Below, in pieces: positions 12,047-27,607 of a stretch of 64,000 nucleotides of DNA. The position numbers were made by a program, and so were the translations under genes. Below the pieces are notes generated by a model. It was not told the DNA's origin and ran no database searches. It saw nothing but the letters and a program-made list of their open reading frames with translations. Numbering within the stretch: position 1 is the first letter of the stretch; every line of letters begins with the position of its first letter. The stretch comes from Cryptomeria japonica (taxonomy: Eukaryota > Streptophyta > Pinopsida > Cupressales > Cupressaceae): contig NC_081413.1 of the NCBI RefSeq assembly GCF_030272615.1, positions 156,175,349 to 156,239,348 of the forward strand, read 5' to 3'.

Positions 12047-13229
12047 TAACTAAAGAAATGCAATGATTAGCTCCAAAGACATCAAACCACTACTAACAAA
12101 ACTGAGAGTCTAAAATATGATAGGGAATAGTATGAGTTGTCCTGAAATAAAATATTTTATTTTCAATTTCAACTAAAACATAATTACTCAGTCATTTAAT
12201 GTTATTAATAAGTGTTTAATTTATGAAAGAGATAAATGGTTGGCCACAAGTACATGAGTTACTAAATGCACACAAATAAGTGAATTTGATATTCAAAACT
12301 ATCTACAATGAATTCAATTCTTGTCCATTAGTCATTTATGTTTGCAATAAGAATCTTTCTTTGTTTTTCTTAATCTTTATTCATAGTTATGTTCATATTT
12401 CACATCCTATAATTAGGATATCAATTGTTATGGTTGAACACTAGCATGATGTTTGTGTTGTGGTATAGATGCATGGAAACATAATTATGGGATTGTTATA
12501 TTATAGAGATCATAAATCTAGATATCACATATTAGTTCTAGCTCTTCTTGGATTGAGTCTAAAGTTGACATACAGTCATAAAGCCATTATTAGTAGATCT
12601 ATCCATTTCTAGTAAAGACAATTGAGAAAGTCATTTTGATATTGAGAGTTTCTTATTTGTTTACCTATTGATCATTATTAAGCCATAATATTTAGGTCTA
12701 TTTATCTCTCTTGTAAAACCTTTGTAAGTGTCCTAGATTGTCCCTACTACTCACTCTTCAATGAAATAGTGGAGTTCTAAAGATTTGTTGCACAAGATGG
12801 TGTTGAATGTATCAAAAAGGCTAGCATGGAAGGCATGTTCAAGCTTCCACTTGTACAACTTACAACAAATGATTTGTTGATAGAAGAAATTCTTGAAATA
12901 GGGATACAATCAAAAGACAAGTAAGTACATACAAACCTCCTCAGTTGAAAGTAAAATCTGTGTATAAAAAGAGTACATTGAATCCCAATCCATAAACACA
13001 ATAGAGATACCGTGGACACTTAATTGGATGTAGCATGTCGCACCAAAGTTGTTAGAGTATGCTAAGCTAGTACATAATGTTTCCTAAAGCCACATTAGTA
13101 TTTTACCCAAATCATTATCTACCAAAACTAACTATAGTAATCCTTTTGAGGATTCATTTCATGGTGCTAGATCTTCATTTAGTTCCACTTCTTGTTGGAG
13201 AAAAGAACAGTTATTTCTTGAGGTAGATG
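12047..13229. other. Unassigned cargo DNA inside the CACTA element
   Basis: No family is recognised. On the plus strand at about 12,778-12,920 a frame of roughly 45 codons (with FVAQDGVECIKKASMEGMFK) has a protein-like composition and might be a further small host fragment, but I cannot name it. Confidence 0.35.
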
Positions 13230-13530
13230 AATATCCCATCAACAAAGGACAAGACCCTTTCTAGAATATAACAAATTCTACTCCAACAAAAGATCATGGG
13301 GGTTTCACTAGAGATATTGAATAAGAGATAGACTTCTACTGGTGCATTAAAAGCATTGGCATGTTCTTCATTTATTGATGTAAACTCTTTGTGACGCCAC
13401 CACAACCAACAAAGGTGTAAAAAGTTGTTTGCAATGCATGGATTTTTAGGATTGTCCTTTGAGAAAATAGAATTAAAGTATGGAAGCAGGATCTGCCAAC
13501 TACTGAGGGAATCTTGATGAAAAATAACTA
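13230..13530 (-). pseudogene. Inverted CWC22 3' fragment
   Basis: Read on the minus strand, about 13,520 to 13,300 encodes pieces of the C-terminal part of CWC22: FNSIFSKDNPKNP in one frame, then TFVGCGGVTKSL and MKNMPMLLM in another. These correspond to the family's DSIFPRDNPKN, TSIGLGG and LKNM segments. It is broken by a frameshift and stops. It lies head-to-head with, and about 1.6 kb from, the matching part of the larger plus-strand CWC22 pseudogene, with roughly 70% nucleotide identity by eye. Together they form an imperfect inverted repeat inside the CACTA element. Confidence 0.65.
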
Positions 13531-15512
13531 TAAAATATTTGGGCGAGCTTATATGCAAAAACTCATGCTTCCTGATGGGTTTATGTACAGAAATAAGCAC
13601 GAATTAAGTGGTAAAGGGGCTTCTAGAAACAAGAGGGACAGAGAGGCAGTGGAAGTGAAAACTTTTGGTGTTGTGTCTGCTCCATCTCAGAATGGGAATG
13701 GCAAAGGTGTTGTAAGAGGAGCTGAGAAGGGTGTTGGAAGAAGTGGGGGTGTTTACATTCCCCCATTTAAGCTGGCTCAAATGATGAAAGATGTGGAAGA
13801 CAATAGTGTGGAATACCAGTGCATGACATGGGATGCCCTTTGGAAGAATATCAATGGGTTAGTAAACAAGGTAAATGCATCTAACATCAAGAAAATCATT
13901 CCAGAGTTGTTTGCAAAGAATCTCATCCATGGGAGGGGTCTATTTTGTAGGTCTTGTATAAAATCCCAAATGGCATCCCTTGGATTTACAGATGTTTTTG
14001 CTGCATTGGTTGTTGTGGTAAATACAAAATTTCCTAAAGTTGGCAATCTGCTTTTGCAAAGAATTATTTTGCAGCTTAAGAGGGCATACAAACGCAATGA
14101 CAAGCACATGTTGATAGCAGCAACCAAATTCATAGCTCATTTAGTGAATCAACAAGTTGCACTTGAGATCATTGCCTTGGAACTTCTCACCCTTTTACTA
14201 GAGAACCCCACAGATGATAGTGTAGAGGTTGTTGTTGGGTTCGTGAAAGAATGTGGTTCTTTGTTGCAAGACCTTTCACCCAAAGGTCTCTATGAGATTT
14301 TTGAAAGATTTAGAGGTATTCTCCATGAGGGGGAAATTGACAAACGAGTACAGTTTTTAATTGAAGGCCTTTTTGCAATTCGCAAAGCTAAGTTTGAGGG
14401 TCATCCATCTATGCGTCCAGATCAGTTAACACATGAAGTTTTCCTAGAAGATGAACTTGATCAAGAAGCTGGTTTGGATGTTTTCAAGCCAGATCCTGAT
14501 TTCTTAGAGCATGAGGCAACCTATGAAAAACTGAAGAAAGATATCCTTGGAGATGCTTCTTCAAATGAAGCAGAAGGGGAGAATGATTTAGGTGATGATT
14601 CAGATGATGATGGTGATGATGATGAAGAGGAAGGTGAGGAAGCACTGAGAATACAGGATGAGACAGAGACAAACTTGGTCAATTTAAGATGTTCAATTTA
14701 TTTGACAATCATGTCAAGTGTTGATTTTGAGGAAGCTGGTCATAAGCTACTAGAGATCAAGCTTGAACCTGGTCAAGAGAGAACATACCTTCGTTATTAT
14801 GGTCTTCTTGGGCAGAGATTTTGTATGAACAATAAAATTTATGAGGAATTTTCTGATAAGTGTTTTGTACAACAGTATTCTATGATACACAGACTGGAAA
14901 AAAATAAACTGCGTAATGTTGCAAAGTTTTTGGCCCACTTACTTGGCACAGATGCTCTTCCATGGCATTGTCTTGCTTATATACGTCTGATAGAGGAAGA
15001 TACTACTTCCTCTTCCTATATTTTATAAATATTCTCTTGCAGGAGTTGGCATAGCAGCTTGGCATATTGTTGCTTAATGAAAGGTTGAACGATCCAACAA
15101 TGCAGGAGTCTTTTGATTCAATTTCTCCAAAAACAATCCCAAAAATTCATGGTTTGCTATCAATTTCTTTACTTCTATTGGTCTTAGTAGTATCACTAAG
15201 AGTTTATGTGAGTATTTGAAGAATATGACAAGGCTTGTAATGCAGCAGCAAAAGTCTATTCCTGAGTCAAATGAATCTATCTCTAATGACAATTCTTTTA
15301 GTTCATTAGGTTCGTCAAATTCTGATACATCAGACTCAGATTCTGAGAGTGAAACTGACAGTGAGACCAGTAAGGAGTTACCAAGAAAGAAAAATAATTC
15401 AAAGCATGACAATGAGTATGAAAAAACAAGAAGAAAGAAAAGGGCGAGGGCATCTGACTCGAAGGATGGAAGTGACAGTGAAAAAATCAGAAGGAAAAAG
15501 AAAAGGAATTAA
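13514..15512 (+). pseudogene. CWC22: CWC22-like splicing factor pseudogene (captured, intronless)
   Basis: A 504-codon frame (13,514-15,028) matches CWC22, the spliceosome protein that recruits eIF4A-III and starts exon-junction-complex assembly. Residues about 80-90 carry GGVYIPPFKLAQMM. The MIF4G domain covers roughly residues 100-290, an acidic linker with a D/E run follows at about 350-380, and the MA3 domain at 390-490 includes NLRCSIYLTIMSSVDFEEAG and HRLEKNKLRNVAKF. About 14 residues usual between LEPGQ and ERTYLRYY are missing. A one-base loss near 15,022 breaks TTSSSRIF. After it the homologous frame meets a TAG (QELA*) and a second frameshift near 15,135, then continues as FFTSIGL...EYLKNM and a Ser/Asp then Lys/Arg-rich tail to 15,512. 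No introns interrupt the domains, so capture through an RNA copy is plausible. It is probably non-functional, though the first frame could make a truncated protein. Confidence 0.88.
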
Positions 15513-15891
15513 AAATATTTCTAGTCAGTTATTCAAGGCTCCAGTAGACACTGTTTTCCTGGACTATGACAAACAAAAGAATCACTCCCAAGTGCTTTGG
15601 TTTTATAACAGATGATTATAAGATGCTACAATGTTGTCTTATGTATTTTAATAGCCATGGGTTTTACAGTTTTGTACTTGACAGGTAATGGATAAACATT
15701 GTTAGGAGGAGAAAATATTGAAGGCCAAGTGCAGATTGTGATAATACTAGATCAATGAATCTTGTTATTTATTGAGTATTTCTTGTTTTCCATGTTGTGT
15801 GATGTACCATAAGCAAACTACAAATCTAAATTCAATAAGATGCTTTGTTCAATGATGATAATTTCTATTTTCTTGCCTGTAAAGAAAGACC
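15513..15891. other. Spacer between the CWC22 pseudogene and transposase
   Basis: There is no coding sequence. It may include the remaining 3' untranslated part of the captured CWC22 and the promoter region of the transposase; I see no clear TATA box. Confidence 0.4.
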
Positions 15892-20239
<4,348 letters not shown>

Positions 20240-20408
20240 AATGTATGAGGTATGCGATTATTATATTATCTATTTAATATTGACTTCTTGATAGAATTTT
20301 TTTTACATAATTAATTCATTATGTTTTGAATTCTAATGCCATTACATAATTAATTCATGATGCACCTTTTAATATGGAGATGGAGATAGGGAGAGTGACT
20401 ATTTATGT
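20240..20408. other. Transposase 3' flank
   Basis: AT-rich sequence after the reading frame stops at 20,239; nothing further is seen. Confidence 0.4.
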
Positions 20409-20640
20409 GACAATTTTTAAACTGTGTTTATTTATGGAAATTGGATTGTTTATTAGCTATGTGATGGATGTTGATTTAAAATACATATGTGATGGATCAC
20501 ATGTTTATGATGATGCATGTGACATTTTTTGAACTTTGTGTTTATTTATAGAACGTGGATTGTTTATTACCTATGTGATGGATGGTGATTCATGATACAT
20601 ATGTGATGGATTACATGTTTATGATGACACATGATATGTG
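20409..20640. repeat. Two tandem copies of about 112 bp
   Basis: Copies start at 20,409 and 20,521 and share GTGTTTATTTAT, GGATTGTTTATTA, TATGTGATGGAT and ACATGTTTATGATGA in order. GTGATG-rich sequence continues to about 20,760 in a more degenerate form. Confidence 0.7.
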
Positions 20641-21084
20641 ATGCTAGTTGTGATGCTCAATTACATATATGATGACACATCATGTGATGCTTCTGATGCT
20701 TATGATATGTATGTATTTATTGTTTATCAACTTACAAATATAGTAATGCTTATGATGCTCAATTGATGGTGTTGATTTTAGGTATAGTCCCTGTGTGATG
20801 TTGTCACCCTTGGTGGGAACAGGTCGTTGACAACAAACATCGTCAACCATTTAGTTGAGGATCCTGCATAGTCTACATTGTATAGGACCATGAACCCCTT
20901 TGATGAGGATCCTACACAGTCTCATGGATGGATAGGTATAACTAGTTAATACACCCTATAGAAAAAGTTTATTTTTTTAAAATTACTTGGAAAACAAACT
21001 TCCTCAGTTTTTCAAGCCTCGACATTAGCAGCAAATCTAATACAGTTATCAACACTTGAGGCCCCGGTTGGACTTATTCTAATT
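20641..21084. other. Unassigned CACTA internal DNA
   Basis: Two short related pieces (GAGGATCCTGCATAGTCT near 20,858 and GAGGATCCTACACAGTCT near 20,904) are the only structure I see. Confidence 0.35.
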
Positions 21085-21462
21085 TTGATCCCAAAATCAA
21101 CTTTAGGGCTGACTTCTTCATCAACATTACCCTCATTTGCAAAATTTCTCTCTCATTACCAATTAACTCTCTCATTTCATGGAGTACAGGTACCCCCAAA
21201 TAGGTATTTGTTAGATCTGTCTTCGTCAAGTGAGGAAAATGCAGTAATAGAAAATGAAAGTGACACATGTAGTAGATCTACAATAGGGAGATCAACAAGA
21301 GGTCAAAATATTAGAAGAAAATTCAATAAACGCGTGAAATTTTTCCTTGCTCAAGGGGGGTCATGTTTTTATGATGATGAGACCAAAGGCGACATTGAGG
21401 TGCCACTGAGGTATAGACATCTACAAAAACATTTAGTTAGTTTTCTCCTTCAACTGAAGTAG
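21085..21462 (+). CDS. Unrecognised 125-residue reading frame, possibly a CACTA accessory ORF
   Basis: I do not recognise this protein. It has a hydroxyl-rich start (TLGLTSSSTLPS), a Ser/Glu-rich middle (LLDLSSSSEENAVIENESD) and a basic stretch (RSTRGQNIRRKFNKRVKF). CACTA elements often carry a second gene for a terminus-binding protein (TnpA-like); the position downstream of tnp2 and the basic composition are compatible, but there is no motif proof. It may be one exon of a larger gene or a chance frame. Confidence 0.3.
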   Translation: MIPKSTLGLTSSSTLPSFAKFLSHYQLTLSFHGVQVPPNRYLLDLSSSSEENAVIENESDTCSRSTIGRSTRGQNIRRKFNKRVKFFLAQGGSCFYDDETKGDIEVPLRYRHLQKHLVSFLLQLK

Positions 21463-21552
21463 TTATGTTTTATTTTGAAATGCTCAATTTTTTATCTTAA
21501 TATAGATCACAATTTATTTTCTTTAAGTATAGAATTAATGGAATATTACATA

Positions 21553-21564
21553 TGGTATCAGAGC
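21553..21564 (+). other. Orphan primer-binding-site-like sequence
   Basis: TGGTATCAGAGC matches the initiator-methionine-tRNA primer site used by plant Copia elements. The preceding bases end in ATTACA, a possible LTR edge, but I could not find the rest of an LTR. It may mark a small retrotransposon remnant nested in the CACTA element, or be chance. Confidence 0.35.
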
Positions 21565-22210
21565 AACCAAGTTCGACATTGAACCTTGGGCTTTCCACCT
21601 ATAAACAAAACTATATACATATGCAGGTGCACCATGGTTGAGATAATATGCAAGTGCAGTATATACGAAACTATATTTGCAAGTAAATCTTTTATTCAAA
21701 TCCACAATATGAAACATAGAGTTTTACTGGAAGAACACAAGTAACCTTATCTCCTTTAGATAATATAACAAGCAACTGTCTACAGAAAGATGCAGTAATC
21801 CACAACATATACACAAAGGAAAGACGACTGATTATATTATGTATGTTCACAAAATGGTAAAATAGTAAGACTGAGGCTATATTCTACTTCTTCTCTAATG
21901 ATCATTATTGTTACAGAAGTTCCCTCATTTATATGAGGGTATACATTGTCACCAAGCATTGTGGCTTTTCAGCACATAACTATTAATTAGCACTTTTGTT
22001 AACAAACTAAAAGATAAACAAGTTCAGCATTCCTATGTGTTCAATGTACTTATCATCTTTATACATTAGAACATCATTGTTTAGTGTCCTCATGTCACTT
22101 TCTGTCTGGAAATGATTGGATAGAATATGGTTAACACAAAGTGACAATTCTTTTCCCTGATCCAACTCTGCTACTGCTCGATTCTTCTCATCACTGAACT
22201 CTTGTTTCCA
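21565..22210. other. Unassigned CACTA internal DNA
   Basis: No coding sequence or clear repeat was found between the primer-site-like sequence and the family X copy. Confidence 0.35.
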
Positions 22211-25058
22211 CTATTCCAACGATACTAACTCACCATTACTATAAAAAGAGGGCACCCTAGGGGTATTCCCATTGTCCAGCCTCTGAAGCTCTTTCCTTAA
22301 TTGATTTTCCAATTCATCATGGGACTTCAAGTAAGCCTCAGCTTCAATTTTCTCACTTGGATTCATCATATTGTTGTCATTCATCATGCCTTCCAACTGA
22401 GACCTGAGCCTTTCATGCTCTTTCAAATCTTTGATTGTTCCAGTGTATGTCTTCCAATAAATTTCTGCAACCTGCACCATACTTTTGAATCTATGCTCAA
22501 CGACCTCGAGAACTAACTTATCCATCTTTTGTTGTTCCTTTTTTACTTGTCGAGATGTCTTTTCAGCCATGTTCCTCCAATACATAGCATCTGTCAAGGC
22601 ATCCATGGCATCTCTGTCAACACCATGTTTCATCCCTATTTGACTGGTACCTATATCAATCTGAAGCAATCTTGCTTACAGCCTCTATTTTTCTTCATCG
22701 GTTTTCTCATATAGGCTTTTGTATGTAGAATTTTCTTAGACCAGAAACTCTATCTGATCTTTGTTCAGTTTAGCAACATCCAAATTTAGTTTGGTAGTTG
22801 TTCTAGGGTCAGTCTTTCCAACCTGCTGCGCCATCAAATGTCCAAAAGCTTCTTCTGTATCAACCAATATAGGTCTTTTATCTTTGGGATAGATAGCCCA
22901 TTGTAGAAGAGCCTTCTAATCTGGATCATATCCTGATCCTCTAAAGAGTTTATCAATCTCTTTTGGCATCATTTTCTTACTTGGGTCCTTTTTCTTGAGG
23001 AATCCATCAAACAACAAGGCAGAGTTCATGTCCCATCCAGAGTATAATAGCACACCAGCTTCCTTAAGCAATTGTCTTCCCTTCTTAGGTGTCATTTCTC
23101 TCATCACAAGATCCATATCCTCTTGTAACTTTTGAAGCTGTTGCTCTTCTTCAGTATTTCTCATGTTATTTCTAATTTGAGATCCTTTATGTTGATAGAG
23201 GAATGTGATGAACTCCTTCGAAACAATGAAGTTACTATCAGCAATGAAATCCTCATGCTCCAGGAATCTGATGTCAGCCACTTCTCGGACATTCAGTTGT
23301 CCTGTTACCAAGTCTATCAGTGTATCCTCTACATAACCAGGGGGGTAATCCTCTTGAGGAGTGAATGGAACGATGCCAGATGTTTTCCCTCAAGTATTTC
23401 CAATTCATGCTCCATAAGTTTGTTGGCCAACTCAAGGGGTCTTCAATCTTTTGTAGCATGTTCTCATCCATTTTCCTTCTAAAAAGCTTCCATTTATAAG
23501 CTTGTATTGCTTTCTCAAACTTTATTCACTTCACTCTGGCCTCTTCTCTGCCAATGTTCTTAATGAGGTCATCCGGTAGGTAAGATTTATGCTCTCCAGC
23601 CTTCAGCTTTTGTGATGATCGGGCTATCCTTATGTGTCCTTCAGGATCAAAATTGGGCCTTGGATCCCCCATAGCCATGCCATAATAATCCAATTTTATC
23701 TGCAACAGGCCATAACTCTTTGAACTTTTCACAATAAAATCTGAAAATACTAACAACCTAGGTACAATTGATTGTTTCCCATGGCTTGTCAGATGTTCTA
23801 TACTCACTATTGACAGTTGCCTCACAATTTCTAGACAAGCCACTCTGTTAGGGACTGTAAGTGGTAGTAAGTATGGTCTCCCTTTGAACCCATATACCCT
23901 AACTTGTGTGTAGTCTGAAAAACAATACCAATCTCCCCAATTGTGTTCAATTGAGGGATCTTCAGCGAAATCTTTTGGTCTTAGGAATCTTTGAACCTCT
24001 AGTGCAAGGGCATGATAACACAGGCATCCCAACAGTCTATATAATGGCTTGACAAAGAACTCCTCAAAATTCCAATATTGATTATTCACATACCTCTGGT
24101 CCCATGAAGAAACCCATAGTTGCACTGGTTTTCTCATCCCAGCATTGTCATATGTCCTGACACATAACTCTTCTGGCCATAACCCTTCATCTTGGCCCAC
24201 ATACAATAGCATATGCATAAGTAAGGAATAATGCTTGAAATGAACATTGATGACATCCCCCTTTAACTTTTCTAACCCATGATTCAAAACCTCAACCAAA
24301 TAAGCAGAAAAATCAAAGAAGCGAGGGTCCTTAGACTACAAATCGGCACAAATGACCATGGCTGCAATATTCATCAAAGGATGGGCTTTTATCCCTAGCA
24401 CTTGGGCAGCACAGTAATAGGTATACTTGAAATATGGATGGAAAGAGTTGACATCATAGGGAGCTTTGTCATCCTGACCTAGTGGCACTAAGGACCCTGC
24501 ATTCCTAGGTCTATGTATAGGGAGTCTCCACATTTTGTAAATATGCTCTAGGTTAAAATATTCACTTGTTAACTTCTTGAGGTCAATCAATTCTTCAAAT
24601 CCCCAATCCAACTCAAACACGGTGTCAATAACCTCCTTTGTGATTGCAAGAATTGGCTCACCCATGTAGTTATATATGGTCCTGGTTTTAGGGTCATAAT
24701 TGTTTGCCAATGCCTTCATGAGCTCCACATTCATGAATACATTAGCCATAGCTAACCTTCCTAAGTTCAATCACCATAAATTGTTGATAGGTTGAGGGGA
24801 AATTCTTCTGCTGTACCCATATATGAATAATTCTTACCCTCTCAATTCTGTCCATATGTCTCCAAGATCCTCAAACCAGTCCTCCAGGCCTTCCTCATCA
24901 GCTCTAATCTTCTTGGACCTCAAACTGGATGATGGCCACTGGTCAATCAGGTCCTGGGCCAAAGAATGCCCTTCCCTTTTCTGTCTTTTAGGTTTTTCTT
25001 CTGCAGTGATAGGTTCTTTTCCCTTTCTGGTCTTATTAGTTTTAGATGATTATTCCAT
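22211..25058 (-). pseudogene. Family X copy 1: unrecognised plant multidomain protein, decayed
   Basis: I do not recognise this family. A single minus-strand frame can be followed from an ATG at 25,056-25,058 to about 23,400, broken by stops at codons 3, 75 and 96, at 24,333-24,335 and at 23,523-23,525; after that it shifts frame. In order it shows a basic nuclear-localisation-like N-terminus (KPKRQKR), a conserved LNLGRLAMANVF start, a globular part with AITKEVIDTVFELDWGFEEL and VHFKHYSLLMHMLLYVG, then NWGDWYCFSDYTQVRVYGF, a second block with LLKEAGVLLYSGWD (23.1 kb), and a coiled-coil C-terminus (22.67-22.21 kb). Each block has a counterpart in the same order in the copy at 31.8-38 kb. The ITKEVID part loosely recalls N-terminal regions of plant retroelement or mobile-domain proteins, but that is weak. 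It lies inside the CACTA element on the opposite strand to tnp2. Confidence 0.7.
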
Positions 25059-25329
25059 TTGAATTTGAAAAAAGAGGTCTATGTGCAAACAACTTACTTG
25101 GAATTACTGAGCTTTATCTGTGAATTCACCCAATTCTTGCTTTCAATTCGTCGCCTATGAATTCCTTAATGTTGTGACCTTTGATGTTGATCCACTACTT
25201 ATGGTGTATTTAATCAGTTAGTAATGGCGGTTTGGACAATGGTCACTCGGGCACACATTTGAATTTAATGGCAATGTGACCTTCCCTGGGATTTGTTTCT
25301 GATTTTCACGGCAATCAATAATCATTTCG

Positions 25330-25770
25330 ATGAGGATATGTCTTTCGATCATTTGTTTCTTTAGTCCATCGATCTCTTTGTTTCTATCGACAATACTTTT
25401 GTTTCGAATATTACTTCGATCAAGTATTTTTTCCCTTCATCGAAATACTGTATTCAGTCAGTATGGTTGTCTCCTCATCGAAACATATCTGATATCCATT
25501 GGTTCTTATGTTGAAGAAACCTTGGGCTTCGGTGTCCTCCTTTATTTTTCCATCGAAATACTTCTTTCATCGATATCACTATGCCCCGTCGATGAATGAG
25601 TCTATTATCTCACCGAAGCTTTTCTTTATTTTCCCTTATCATTCTTCACTGATAAAGTTACATCGGCAAAACCACGCATATCGAGAACATGCCTTTTAAC
25701 CTCCTCGAAACCTATATCCTCATCGATATCTTTTATCGATGTAGCTTCCTTTTGTCTTATTGATATTATT
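25330..25770. repeat. Degenerate ATCGATG-rich subterminal sequence
   Basis: Short motifs such as CATCGA, TCGATG and TCATCGATATC recur every 20-40 bp. They are also found in the 247-bp units that follow, so this looks like an older, diverged part of the same CACTA subterminal repeat zone. Confidence 0.55.
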
Positions 25771-26490
25771 CTTTCAATGAAAACGCTCCTTTCAGTGGGT
25801 CCTTTTTATGTTGCACCGATAGTATTATTTCCTTAAGAACTTTTCCCGTCGATGAAGACCCTCTCTGCTTTCTTCGATATCTTTTATCAATGAAGTTATT
25901 ATCTTCGGTGAGTCCTTTCTAGAATTTATCGGCGTTTCCTTTCTTCGATGGCTCTTTTATATTGATGAGACATCGCTGGGTCTCATCAATACCTTTTGAA
26001 TTCGGATCGATATTATTCTTTCGATGAAAACTCTCCTTTCGATGGGTCCTTTTTATGTTGCACCGATAGTATTATTTCCTAGACAACTTTTCCTGTCAAT
26101 GAAGACCCTCTCTGCTTTATTCGATATCTTTTGTCGATGAAGTTATTATCTTCGGTGAGTCCTTTCTGGAATTCATCGGCATTTCCTTCCTTTGATGGCT
26201 CTTTTATATCGATGAGACATCGTTGGGTCTCGTCGATACCTTTTGAATTTGGATTGATATTATTCTTTCGATGAAAATGCTCCTTTCGGTGGGTCCTTTT
26301 TATGTTGCACCGATAGTATTATTTCCTCGAGAACTTTTCCCGTCAATGAAGACCCTCTTTTCTTTCTTTGATATCTTTTGTCGATGAAGTTATTATCTTC
26401 GGTGAGTCCTTTCTGGAATTCATCGATGTTTCCTTCCTTTGATGGCTCTTTTATATTGATGAGACATTGTTGGGTCTCATCAATAATAAA
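25771..26490. repeat. Subterminal tandem array, about 2.9 units of 247 bp
   Basis: Units start at 25,771, 26,018 and 26,265 with CTTTCRATGAAAA. Each contains TTATGTTGCACCGATAGTAT, GAAGTTATTATCTTCGGTGA and GATGAGACAT in the same order. The array ends about 245 bp inside the right CACTA terminus. Confidence 0.9.
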
Positions 26491-26499
26491 TTTTTTTTT

Positions 26500-26705
26500 T
26501 GATAAAAATTATCATCGTCAAAATTACGACGAATACCAAGCTTTCGACCGACGATGTAATCGGCGGACTTTGACCGTCGGCAGAGTCCATTGGATTGTCG
26601 TATTTTCGACGGGCATGGCATCGTTGACCAATCCGAAGCCAAGTTTTTGATGGTTGATTTTGTCGACACTCCGACGAAAATTCGTCACAAATCTGACAAG
26701 CGGCC
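26500..26705. repeat. Right subterminal CGACGA/CCGTCGG motif zone
   Basis: GC-rich CGACGA, CCGTCGG and TCCGACGAAAATTCGTC motifs recur. The motif at about 26,514-26,533, inverted, reads ATTCGTCGTAATTTTGACGA and matches the left subterminal motif near 10,816. Confidence 0.65.
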
Positions 26706-26734
26706 GTCGGAAATCAACTCTGAATGTACTAGTG
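26706..26734 (-). repeat. Right terminal inverted repeat of the CACTA element
   Basis: The plus strand ends ...GAATGTACTAGTG, the inverse of CACTAGTACATTC, directly followed by the ACA target duplication. Confidence 0.85.
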
Positions 26735-26892
26735 ACAGTCTCCATTGAAAATATATTTTTATACATCTCAAAGTGTAGACATCAGACACCAAAAGAGGTG
26801 GACATCCACAAAAACAACCACTAACCACCTTTACTGCAGAACATGTTCCTCGTCAATACCATAGAACCACAAAATCTACATACCACCAACAA

Positions 26893-27094
26893 TCTCCACA
26901 TCGTCATCAACAACATCATTTGTAACATCAACAACATCAATGACAAAACACACAACTGCCCCAACTCCACATCATCATCAACAACATCATTGGTAACATT
27001 AGCAACATCAATGACCAAACTCCACATCATCATCATCAACATCATCAATAACATTAGGAACATCAATGACCAAACACACAACTACCCAAAAATC
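26893..27094. repeat. Minisatellite, three units of 55-71 bp
   Basis: Units starting CACATCRTCATC near 26,897, 26,968 and 27,023 each contain AACATCAATGACMAAAC. The middle unit lacks the CACACAACT extension of the other two. Confidence 0.7.
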
Positions 27095-27153
27095 ATCAAG
27101 GACAATACATATTGTCAAACATCAGGTTGACATCAATGACAACTTATATTTCA

Positions 27154-27607
27154 AACACTTTCAACACTAGGTTCCTCTTTACATCTCATTCTCAAATTTT
27201 CCTTTCTATTTCTATCCTTATATTGTGTATTTCTTCATTTTGTTAAACTTGTTCAATTTATCTCTCATTAACTTAGTTTACTACATACATTCAAACAATC
27301 CCAAGTCACATACAAACCTTGAGGGAGTGTGGATCCTGGACAACTTTTCTCTTCCTTGAGGACAATAGTTGAGCCTATCCAACACTTTCAACACTAGGTT
27401 CCTCCTTACATCTCATTCCCAAATTTTCCTTTCTATCTCTATCCTTATATTTTGTATTTATTTATTTTGTAAAACTTGTTCAATTTAGCTCTCATTAACT
27501 TAGTTTACTATATACATTCAAACAATCCCAAGTCACATACAAACCTTGAGGGAGTGTGGATCATGGACAACTTTTCTCTTCCTTGAGGACAATAGTTGAG
27601 CCTATTC
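27154..27607. repeat. 227-bp tandem duplication
   Basis: AACACTTTCAACACTAGGTT starts copies at 27,154 and 27,381. Both run to TTGAGCCTAT and differ at only about ten sites by eye, so the duplication is fairly recent. Confidence 0.9.

Noticed and set aside
13777-14938. Minus-strand frames including a His-rich one
   Set aside because: They are antisense to the CWC22 pseudogene; the His run is the complement of its Asp codons.
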